Part shown: piece by piece, positions 1 through 4,463 of the stretch
Layout: each line of letters begins with the position of its first letter
Numbering within the stretch: position 1 is the stretch's first letter
Source: a bacterium
GTDB lineage: Bacteria > Patescibacteriota > Gracilibacteria > UBA1369 > LOWO2-01-FULL-3
Assembly (NCBI GenBank): GCA_027622635.1
Contig: JAQBYK010000050.1
Coordinates: 1-8,334 of the forward strand
DNA length: 8,334 nucleotides
Direction of reading: 5' to 3'
The notes under the pieces: model-generated
Databases searched by the model: none
What the model was told of the DNA's origin: nothing
What the model saw: the letters and a program-made list of their open reading frames with translations, nothing else
Position numbers and translations under genes: made by a program

Positions 1-1
1 G

Positions 2-601
2 AAACAAGAAGCCGTGTTGAAATTCATTGAAAAGTATCAATTGTCCTTTGGCAAATCCCCTACTTTGCGTGAAATGCGGGAACATTTTCAAGTCAGCTCA
101 GACAATAGTGTTTTGAAACATTTAAAAGCACTGCAAGATAAAGGTTTCATACAAAAAGATGATACTCCACGAGGCATTAAGTTGCTTAGTCAGATTAAAG
201 AGAAGTTACAAGCCGTCAATAGTATTAAGTTGCCCGTTTTGGGATATATTCCCGCAGGTGGTCCGGTGGTGAGTGAAGAATATATTAATAGTTGGATGGA
301 TGTTGGCCAGGATCTAGCAAAAAATGCTGAAGATTTCTTCATATTGGAAGTTACCGGCAGAAGCATGATTGATGCGGGTATTTTTGAAGGAGATTTAGTT
401 GTAGTTAACTCCAAAGTTGAACCGAGTAATGGAGACATTGTAGTTGCTCTTGTTGATAGTGAAAATACTTTAAAACGATTTATTAAGAAAGATGGCAAAG
501 TTTATTTGAAAGCTGAGAACAAAGATTACCAGGACATATATCCGGAAAATGAGTTGTCAGTTCAGGGAGTAGTGGTCTCATTGATACGGCAATATGCGTA
601 A
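2..601 (+). CDS. lexA: LexA-type SOS repressor / autopeptidase (5' partial)
   Basis: LexA represses DNA-damage genes and inactivates itself by self-cleavage when RecA filaments form. The frame is open to the window edge, and the first in-window residues (KQEAVLKFIEKYQ) match the start of the LexA winged-helix domain, so the true start lies just upstream. The GTG at 14 is probably internal. Numbering from that GTG, residues 1-60 form the DNA-binding domain (SPTLREM, then VLKHLKALQDKGFI). The cleavage bond is Ala81-Gly82 (GYIPAGGPV). The catalytic Ser is S117 (TGRSMIDAGIFEGD) and the general base is K154 (NTLKRF) in the S24-peptidase fold. All parts needed for autocleavage are present. It ends with TAA and is followed by a small basic ORF and dinB, a plausible SOS cluster. 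Its own promoter is outside the window. Confidence 0.95.
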   Translation, partial: KQEAVLKFIEKYQLSFGKSPTLREMREHFQVSSDNSVLKHLKALQDKGFIQKDDTPRGIKLLSQIKEKLQAVNSIKLPVLGYIPAGGPVVSEEYINSWMDVGQDLAKNAEDFFILEVTGRSMIDAGIFEGDLVVVNSKVEPSNGDIVVALVDSENTLKRFIKKDGKVYLKAENKDYQDIYPENELSVQGVVVSLIRQYA

Positions 602-651
602 TTAAGAAAAATAAAATTTAATTCAATTTCAAACAGCGATAACTGTGCCTT

Positions 652-679
652 TTAACCCTACATTATTTACTTAACCCTA
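652..679 (+). repeat. Short direct repeat TTAACCCTA x2 upstream of the small basic ORF
   Basis: The nonamer TTAACCCTA occurs at 652-660 and again at 671-679, so the copies start 19 bp apart, about two helical turns. They lie in the 84-bp gap between lexA and the ORF at 686, and the second copy ends 6 bp before its ATG. This spacing would suit a binding site on one DNA face, but no known operator is matched and the repeat could be chance in an AT-rich spacer. A TATATC at 678-683 could serve as a weak -10 element. Confidence 0.3.
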
Positions 680-685
680 TATCTA

Positions 686-886
686 ATGTTTATCACTCTA
701 ACTCTCGACACAACCAGGCAAAACAAATCTAAAATCAGGCTTCACAAGAAGAAATTCAATGCTGCAAGTGGATGGCGAAAGAACATTCATTCTAAAAAGC
801 GCAATTTATTTCAAAGAATAAAGGCTTGGCGTAGATCACTTAAAGCTCGTCATTATAAACTGGATGGGCAGGTGGCAATGTTCTGA
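686..886 (+). CDS. Small, highly basic hypothetical protein (66 aa)
   Basis: I do not recognise this protein. It has 66 residues, of which 19 are Lys or Arg and only two are acidic (both Asp), so it would be strongly cationic. Residues 14-58 are almost continuous basic and polar sequence (KKKFNAASGWRKN, then RIKAWRRSLKARHYK), with no Cys, no signal peptide and no membrane segment. The second half could form an amphipathic helix. Such a composition fits a nucleic-acid-binding peptide, but A-rich DNA yields Lys-rich spurious ORFs easily. There is no Shine-Dalgarno sequence before the ATG. Its place between lexA and dinB, filling most of a 346-bp gap, supports a real gene and raises the possibility of an SOS-linked role. 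That role is inference only. Confidence 0.4.
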   Translation: MFITLTLDTTRQNKSKIRLHKKKFNAASGWRKNIHSKKRNLFQRIKAWRRSLKARHYKLDGQVAMF

Positions 887-893
887 GATGGTT

Positions 894-909
894 CTTGTTA
901 AATATCAAG
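894..909. promoter_or_regulatory. Candidate LexA operator (CTTG-N8-CAAG palindrome) before dinB
   Basis: CTTGTTAAATATCAAG is an imperfect palindrome with the symmetric pattern CTTGnTAnnTAnCAAG, so six of eight positions per half are self-complementary. Its 16-bp length and 8-bp core match the geometry of the proteobacterial LexA box (CTGT-N8-ACAG), although the arms differ. It sits 38 bp before the dinB ATG and just upstream of plausible -10 hexamers, where a repressor could block transcription. LexA sites vary between phyla, so assigning it to LexA is inference from position and symmetry. Confidence 0.45.
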
Positions 910-924
910 TTCAGGAAGCGTAAC

Positions 925-939
925 GATAATACTTATAAA
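925..939 (+). promoter_or_regulatory. Possible dinB promoter -10 region
   Basis: Two overlapping -10-like hexamers lie here: GATAAT at 925-930 and TATAAA at 934-939. Either would place the transcription start within about a dozen bases of the dinB start codon, giving a leaderless or near-leaderless mRNA, which fits the lack of a Shine-Dalgarno sequence. No convincing -35 hexamer is visible at normal spacing. Confidence 0.3.
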
Positions 940-947
940 AATTTGTG

Positions 948-2138
948 ATGTTTCAATTGCCATTAGAGCAGACGAAGCGCCAGATCTTACATATAGATGC
1001 TGATGCGTTTTTTGCCTCTGTAGAACAAATATTAAACCCAAAGTTGAGAAGCAAACCACTTCTGGTTGGTGGTCCTAATTCAACCAGAGGCATTGTTTCT
1101 GCGGCCAGTTATGAAGCCAGAGCATTTGGAATAAAGTCCGGCATGCCGATGTATTTAGCTAAGAAAAAATGTCCTAAGGCTGTTGTGGTTCCCGGTCACT
1201 TTGATGCTTACAGGGATTTTTCGAAACGTATTTATCAAATATTAATAAAACATACTCCTGACGTCGAAATGGCCTCGATAGATGAAGCTTATCTCGATAT
1301 AACCGGTTATCCCGAGATGTTTGGTGAATCACCCGAGCTCTTTGCAAAAATGATTTTGATGGAAACTTATGGAAAGACCGGAATTTCTGTCTCATGTGGT
1401 CTGGCAAGTAACAAAACTGTAGCAAAAGTTGCGTCAAGTCAAAATAAACCCCATAAATTAACTGTTGTTCCTTATGGAAGTGAGAAGAAATTTTTGGCCC
1501 CACTTGAGCTCAGGGCCTTGCCCGGCATAGGACCCCGCACATATAGTCTGTTGGAGAAATTTGGTCTTAGAAAACTTGGAGATTTTAGCGCGCTAAGTCT
1601 TGCCGAGGTGATGGACCATTTTGGCATCCAGTGGATTCCCCTATGGAAACGCTCTATGGGCATAGACAATTCACAAGTCATTTCAAGTGCGTCTTTGCCG
1701 AAATCTATTTCTAAGGAAAGAACCTTCTATCAATCAGTTTCTGATAACCGGGCTTGTCTTAAAAAACTCAAAGAATTGGCCGCTATGGTTTTTGCCAAAT
1801 TGCGCTCACATAATTTAAAGGCCCGTACAGTTTTTGTGAGAATAAGATATAAAAGGGGTCCCGGAGGCAGAGATTCTTTTGATGATTTCACTTTTCAGAA
1901 AGTTTTGGAAATCCCTTCAAGCATGGATAGCAAACTTTTTCCTGCTATTAAAGACCTGTTTTTGAGAAATGTTGAGAACGGCGAAGTTGTGCGCCTTGTT
2001 GGCATCGGCGTAACTCAGCTTTATCAAAACTACAATTTGAATTTGTTCGAGAATGACGAGGGTGAAGACAATTTATTTTACACTATCGACCGAGTTAACA
2101 AGCTTTATGGTGATAATAAATTACGTTATGGCATATGA
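948..2138 (+). CDS. dinB: Y-family translesion DNA polymerase (DinB / Pol IV)
   Basis: This is an error-prone polymerase that copies past damaged bases. Numbered from the ATG at 948 (396 aa; a GTG directly before it at 945 is an alternative start), the palm has HIDADAFFASVE with metal ligand D17 and steric-gate F22. SIDEAYLD supplies D112 and E113, and the finger/palm motif SCGLASNKTVAKVAS follows. A helix-hairpin-helix (LPGIGPRTYSLLEKFG, about 191-206) starts the thumb, then comes the little-finger domain. NLNLF at 363-367 resembles the QLxLF sliding-clamp-binding motif, with about 30 residues beyond it. All catalytic residues are present and the length is slightly above that of E. coli DinB. 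There is no clear ribosome-binding site. The location after lexA and a palindromic site suggests SOS control. The clamp-motif call is tentative because Gln is replaced by Asn. Confidence 0.95.
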   Translation: MFQLPLEQTKRQILHIDADAFFASVEQILNPKLRSKPLLVGGPNSTRGIVSAASYEARAFGIKSGMPMYLAKKKCPKAVVVPGHFDAYRDFSKRIYQILIKHTPDVEMASIDEAYLDITGYPEMFGESPELFAKMILMETYGKTGISVSCGLASNKTVAKVASSQNKPHKLTVVPYGSEKKFLAPLELRALPGIGPRTYSLLEKFGLRKLGDFSALSLAEVMDHFGIQWIPLWKRSMGIDNSQVISSASLPKSISKERTFYQSVSDNRACLKKLKELAAMVFAKLRSHNLKARTVFVRIRYKRGPGGRDSFDDFTFQKVLEIPSSMDSKLFPAIKDLFLRNVENGEVVRLVGIGVTQLYQNYNLNLFENDEGEDNLFYTIDRVNKLYGDNKLRYGI

Positions 2139-2163
2139 AAGAGAATTTGATTCTGTTTCATAT
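2133..2163 (+). terminator. Hairpin over the dinB stop codon, probable terminator
   Basis: ATATGAAA (2133-2140) pairs perfectly with TTTCATAT (2156-2163), and AGAAT (2142-2146) pairs with ATTCT (2150-2154). This leaves one G-G mismatch and a TTG loop: 13 base pairs in a 31-base element. It contains the dinB TGA (2136-2138) and is followed by a T-rich stretch (TTCTTTCT). The stem is AT-rich and the tail is interrupted by C, so termination may be partial. It could instead be an operator for the promoter that follows 8 bp downstream. Confidence 0.6.
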
Positions 2164-2170
2164 TTCTTTC

Positions 2171-2179
2171 TGATAAAAT
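2171..2179 (+). promoter_or_regulatory. Extended -10 promoter for the CPBP / Cys-rich operon
   Basis: TGATAAAAT fits an extended -10 element (TGn followed by TAAAAT, one mismatch to TATAAT). The -35 region is weak: TTCTGT at 2151-2156 is the best candidate at 17-bp spacing. The -10 ends 6 bp before the ATG at 2186, so the mRNA would be leaderless or nearly so. It lies just after the hairpin that closes dinB, as expected for the start of a new transcription unit. Confidence 0.45.
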
Positions 2180-2185
2180 TTACCT

Positions 2186-2869
2186 ATGACTAGAAAAAGT
2201 AAATTGTTTTACTTTGGTGTTTTACCTGGATTGCTCATTCAGCTTATTGGGGCATATTTTTATTTTATCCTTTTTGATGGAGCGTCTTTTTCTCAAGCTA
2301 TATATTTTGGAGTTAAGGTTTTAATATTAGTTTGGCCTCTGACTTGGTGGCTTCTTCTTGGAAATGAGCTATTAAAAGACGGTGTCAAAAATCGGACAAA
2401 CTCAATAAAGTGGGGATTGATTTCCGGGTTATTGATTGCTATGGCCATTTTGTTCATTTTCTTATTATCGCAGGATTTCTTTCATCAATTTTCAAGTAAT
2501 CTTCGAGTGAAGGCGGAGAGTCTGGGTTTTATGAAGCATTACCTATTATTCGCATTCTTTCTGAGTGTTGTTCATTCTCTTATTGAGGAATACTACTGGC
2601 GATGGTTTATTTTTAGGGGGCTACTACTTAAGCTGACTCCTGTGTGGGCTGCTGTTATTAGCAGCGCTGGGTTTGCGAGTCATCATTATTTAATACTTTC
2701 TGAGTTTTTCACACCGTGGATGACCGTTCTTTTTGGAACTGCTGTATTTATAGGAGGTCTTCTTTGGTGTTTTGTTTATTATCGGACCAGAAGTATGCGT
2801 GGGATTTGGATTAGTCATTTTCTTGTAGATGTATCGATAATGACTGTTGGATATTGGCTTTTAGTGTGA
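2186..2869 (+). CDS. CPBP-family intramembrane metalloprotease (CAAX/Abi-type)
   Basis: This is a 227-residue polytopic membrane protein with about six hydrophobic segments. All the signature motifs of the CPBP family (CAAX proteases and bacteriocin-processing enzymes) are present: EEYYWR at 134-139 (EExxxR), FASHH at 163-167 (FxxxH) and HFLVD at 211-215 (HxxxN/D). The Glu and His residues form a catalytic site inside the membrane. In eukaryotes the family trims prenylated proteins; in bacteria the substrates are mostly unknown, with some members linked to bacteriocin immunity. The start follows an extended -10 with almost no leader and no Shine-Dalgarno sequence. It is the first gene of a dense row continuing with the NIF3-like gene, whose earliest possible start (TTG at 2870) immediately follows the TGA. 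No substrate can be named from the sequence. Confidence 0.88.
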   Translation: MTRKSKLFYFGVLPGLLIQLIGAYFYFILFDGASFSQAIYFGVKVLILVWPLTWWLLLGNELLKDGVKNRTNSIKWGLISGLLIAMAILFIFLLSQDFFHQFSSNLRVKAESLGFMKHYLLFAFFLSVVHSLIEEYYWRWFIFRGLLLKLTPVWAAVISSAGFASHHYLILSEFFTPWMTVLFGTAVFIGGLLWCFVYYRTRSMRGIWISHFLVDVSIMTVGYWLLV

Positions 2870-2881
2870 TTGAATATATGC

Positions 2882-3214
2882 ATGGACGGTAAATTTGTAA
2901 AAATCGCAGTTTATGTGCCGAGCTCTCATGCTAACAGCATAAGAGAGGCGTTAGCGGAGGCTGGTGCGGGCCATATTGGCAACTATGACTACTGTAGCTT
3001 TACGGTAAAAGGGGTGGGCCGCTATAGATGTGGCGAAGGAACAAAACCTTTCAAGGGAGAGCCCGGTCAAATCGAAGAAATTGATGAGGAACGAGTCGAA
3101 ACTATTTGTCCCGAGGAAGGAATCGATAAGGTTTTAGCTGCCGTGAAGAAGGTACATCCATATGAAGAGCCGGCTGTAGACATTTATCCCTTACTCAATG
3201 AAGGTCAACTTTGA
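2882..3214 (+). CDS. Stand-alone NIF3/YqfO-type PII-like domain protein
   Basis: This 110-residue protein matches the small CutA/PII-like domain that is inserted in many NIF3 (YbgI/YqfO) dinuclear-metal proteins and also occurs alone. Its hallmarks are all visible: VKIAVYVPSSHANSIREAL at the N-terminus, GAGHIGNYDYCSF, then GVGRYRCGEGTKPF with GEPG, and HPYEEPAVDIYPL near the C-terminus. The metal-binding NIF3 core itself is absent. Stand-alone members have no settled function; the fold suggests a trimeric or ligand-sensing role. The ATG at 2882 is preferred because homologous sequence starts there; a TTG at 2870 directly after the upstream stop is possible. The 3' end overlaps the next gene by 17 bp, which suggests translational coupling. 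Confidence 0.85.
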   Translation: MDGKFVKIAVYVPSSHANSIREALAEAGAGHIGNYDYCSFTVKGVGRYRCGEGTKPFKGEPGQIEEIDEERVETICPEEGIDKVLAAVKKVHPYEEPAVDIYPLLNEGQL

Positions 3215-3959
3215 AGATCCACATTTTGATTTTGTGAAAGAATTTCGGCGTTTATTTTTGAAATCTCCTTCTTGCGGTGCCTATACAAGAGCAAGTGAAA
3301 ATTGTCCTTATGGCGATGTGATTGTTGTCTCCAAAGATTGTTATATGTGCTTTAACTGTGGGCAATGTCGGGATGTTTGTTACTCAGAGAATAGTAAGAC
3401 CCTGATAGACTGTTATGATTGCGGTTACTGTGAACAATGCGAGATTTGTTATCAGTGTATTGATTGCGACAGCTGTTATAACTGTGATTTCTGCCAGGAT
3501 TGTAGCAATTGCGAGTCGGTCAAATTATCCTATGATATGCGAAGGTGCAAAAATTGCATTGGATGTGCCGGCTTGCGTGATAAACAATACATGATCTTTA
3601 ATGAACAATACTCAAAGAAAGATTATGAAGAAAAAGCTGCTAAATTAGACTATGGAGACAATGCCGCCCTTGGATTTATAGAGAAGAAATTGGAGGAATT
3701 AAAACTCAAAACTCCAAGAATTTATAGTCACCAACATGACACTACCGAGTGCACAGGTGACTATGTTTACCACAGTAAAAACTGCCACGGCTGTTTTGAC
3801 ACGCGCCATTCCGAGGATAGTGCTTATGTTGTTATGGCAAATTTGGACACAGGCACTAAAGATTCTTATGATTGCGGGCCTATGCCGACGGGAATGGATA
3901 TATGCTATGATATCAGTTACGCTCACTATTTGTTTAATTGTAAACATTTATACTTTTGA
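3198..3959 (+). CDS. Cys-rich repeat protein A, segment before the in-frame TGA
   Basis: The gene's function is unknown. This segment encodes 253 residues with 28 Cys. Residues 10-57 align with positions about 95-140 of protein B (for example SKDCYMC with IKNCYLC), but A lacks B's N-terminal ribbon. Cys occur every third residue at 48-57 and then, without a break, twelve times at 72-105. A CKNCIGCAGLRDKQY module follows at 117-131, with a Lys/Glu-rich linker ending in IEKKLEELKLK. Residues 185-253 match B 270-337. The segment ends at a TGA where B has Cys338, and the same frame continues for 167 more sense codons, so this is not the natural end of the protein. The gene starts inside the NIF3-like gene. 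No signal peptide or membrane segment is seen. Such Cys density suggests metal binding or a Cys-lined solenoid; neither is shown. Confidence 0.8.
   Translation: MKVNFEDPHFDFVKEFRRLFLKSPSCGAYTRASENCPYGDVIVVSKDCYMCFNCGQCRDVCYSENSKTLIDCYDCGYCEQCEICYQCIDCDSCYNCDFCQDCSNCESVKLSYDMRRCKNCIGCAGLRDKQYMIFNEQYSKKDYEEKAAKLDYGDNAALGFIEKKLEELKLKTPRIYSHQHDTTECTGDYVYHSKNCHGCFDTRHSEDSAYVVMANLDTGTKDSYDCGPMPTGMDICYDISYAHYLFNCKHLYF
3411..3512 (+). repeat. Perfect (Cys-x-x) array: 12 Cys at 3-residue spacing
   Basis: Residues 72-105 of protein A carry Cys at 72, 75, 78 and every third position up to 105 without exception, so a TGT or TGC codon recurs every 9 bases over 102 bp. The intervening residues are mostly Asp, Tyr, Gln, Asn and Glu and do not repeat, and Cys codons alternate between TGT and TGC. 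This indicates protein-level constraint, not recent DNA slippage. Overlapping CxxC pairs could bind metal ions in a row. Confidence 0.9.
3546..3632 (+). repeat. GLRxKQY module, copy 1 (protein A residues 117-145)
   Basis: Residues read CKNCIGCAGLRDKQYMIFN followed by a QYSKKDYEE tail. The pattern CxxCxxCxGLRxKQYxxxN is shared with three other places in the two proteins (4011-4094, 5076-5162, 5520-5606). Each copy ends a stretch of Cys repeats and begins a charged linker, so it looks like a cap for the repeat domain. Confidence 0.8.
3957..3959 (+). other. In-frame TGA inside protein A, at a Cys-equivalent position
   Basis: Codon 254 is TGA, while the reading frame on both sides is homologous to protein B. 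Anchoring on the YC pair (A 262-263, B 346-347) without gaps places the TGA opposite B Cys338. One base change from TGT or TGC would give TGA. The frame remains open for 167 codons and ends in an intact zinc-ribbon domain. Possible explanations are a recent nonsense mutation, a sequence error or a selenocysteine codon; no selenocysteine machinery is in view. Reassignment of TGA is excluded by its use as the stop in the neighbouring genes. Confidence 0.85.
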
Positions 3960-4460
3960 GGAAACCTTAAGGATTCTCAATATTGTAATAATTGTTTTGA
4001 GTCCGGGAATCTATTTGGTTGTTGTTACTTAACTAAAAAACAAGACCGTTTTTATATTCTGAATGAAAAAGTTGATGAAGAATTCTATAAGAAAAAGACT
4101 GCTGAAATTGAAGAAGATCTATATGAGCGAGGTGTATTTACTTTTTATGATTTGGTAAATAAAGATTTATCCAAGAAAACTCAGAAGATAGCTGATAATA
4201 TGCTAAATAGGGAGTGTCAGATATGTAATGAGGGATTTGAGATTATTCCCAAAGACCTTGAGTATTACAAAAAGCACGGCATTAGAAAACCTGTTTATTG
4301 TCCACAGTGCAGAGCTGATCAGCGTATTCAACTCCGGAACGAGTGGAGGCTATACAAAAGGATTTGTGATGCCTGCAAAAAAGATATAATTTCTACATAT
4401 AAACCACATTGTGAATCGCAGGTTTATTGCTTTGAGTGCTTTTGGAAACACATGGGCTGA
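3960..4460 (+). CDS. Cys-rich protein A, segment after the in-frame TGA, with double zinc ribbon
   Basis: This is the same frame as the preceding segment; together they span 420 codons. Numbered from 3198, residues 255-299 complete the repeat domain with a divergent module (LFGCCYLTKKQDRFYILN). A charged linker follows (about 290-338). The C-terminal ribbon has eight Cys in four CxxC pairs: 340/343, 368/371, 390/393 and 411/414. The first half (CQICNEGFEI to PVYCPQCR) resembles the short probable zinc-ribbon family zf-trcl. The second half (CDAC, then VYCFEC) forms another knuckle, joined by the RNEWRLYKR stretch. All ligands are intact, which argues against long-standing decay. Without readthrough this part would need its own start; the only candidate near the ribbon is a TTG at 4152 with no ribosome-binding site. 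The natural TGA stop is 3 bp before protein B. Confidence 0.75.
   Translation, partial: GNLKDSQYCNNCFESGNLFGCCYLTKKQDRFYILNEKVDEEFYKKKTAEIEEDLYERGVFTFYDLVNKDLSKKTQKIADNMLNRECQICNEGFEIIPKDLEYYKKHGIRKPVYCPQCRADQRIQLRNEWRLYKRICDACKKDIISTYKPHCESQVYCFECFWKHMG
3971..4004 (+). other. Stem-loop 11 nt after the in-frame TGA
   Basis: GGA (3971-3973) can pair with TCC (4002-4004), and CTCAA (3976-3980) with TTGAG (3997-4001). The TT at 3974-3975 is left as a bulge and the loop region is AT-rich. An alternative register pairs GGATTC with GAGTCC including one G-U. Bacterial SECIS elements lie just downstream of the Sec UGA with an apical loop roughly 16-37 nt away, so position and size are compatible. 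The loop lacks the GGU-type motif of E. coli SECIS, and AT-rich DNA forms such hairpins by chance. Confidence 0.3.
4011..4094 (+). repeat. GLRxKQY module, copy 2, divergent (protein A residues 272-299)
   Basis: LFGCCYLTKKQDRFYILN followed by EKVDEEFYKK occupies the place of the B module at 5520-5606. The GLRNKQY core is changed to YLTKKQD, but the FGC start, the YILN and the acidic/Lys tail remain. It lies downstream of the in-frame TGA, which supports that region being a true continuation of the gene. Confidence 0.65.
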
Positions 4461-4463
4461 AAT

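Noticed and set aside
14..16. GTG at 14 as the lexA start codon
   Set aside because: The codons before it (KQEA) match the conserved LexA N-terminus and the frame is open to the window edge, so the real start is upstream.
633..646. ACAG-N6-CTGT inverted repeat after lexA as an SOS box or terminator
   Set aside because: Only four base pairs per arm, orientation opposite to CTGT-N8-ACAG, and no extension of symmetry. It is too weak for either call.
3411..3512. CRISPR-like or tandem DNA repeat from the 9-base periodicity
   Set aside because: Only the Cys codon recurs; the six bases between vary freely. The period comes from the protein, not from DNA repeats.
3957..3959. TGA reassigned to Gly or Trp, as in some candidate phyla
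   Set aside because: Five other genes in the window end in TGA at family-appropriate ends, reading through the dinB TGA would run it over the next gene, and TGG is used normally for Trp.
3736..4032. A 98-aa + strand ORF overlapping the TGA region of protein A
   Set aside because: It is in another frame, its translation has no family features, and the homology to protein B lies in frame 3. It does not rescue the interruption by frameshift, because the frame after the TGA is the same as before it.
4152..4460. A separate 102-aa zinc-ribbon gene starting with TTG at 4152
   Set aside because: The frame upstream of 4152 is already homologous to protein B back to and beyond the TGA at 3957, so this is the tail of protein A. 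There is no ribosome-binding site at the TTG.
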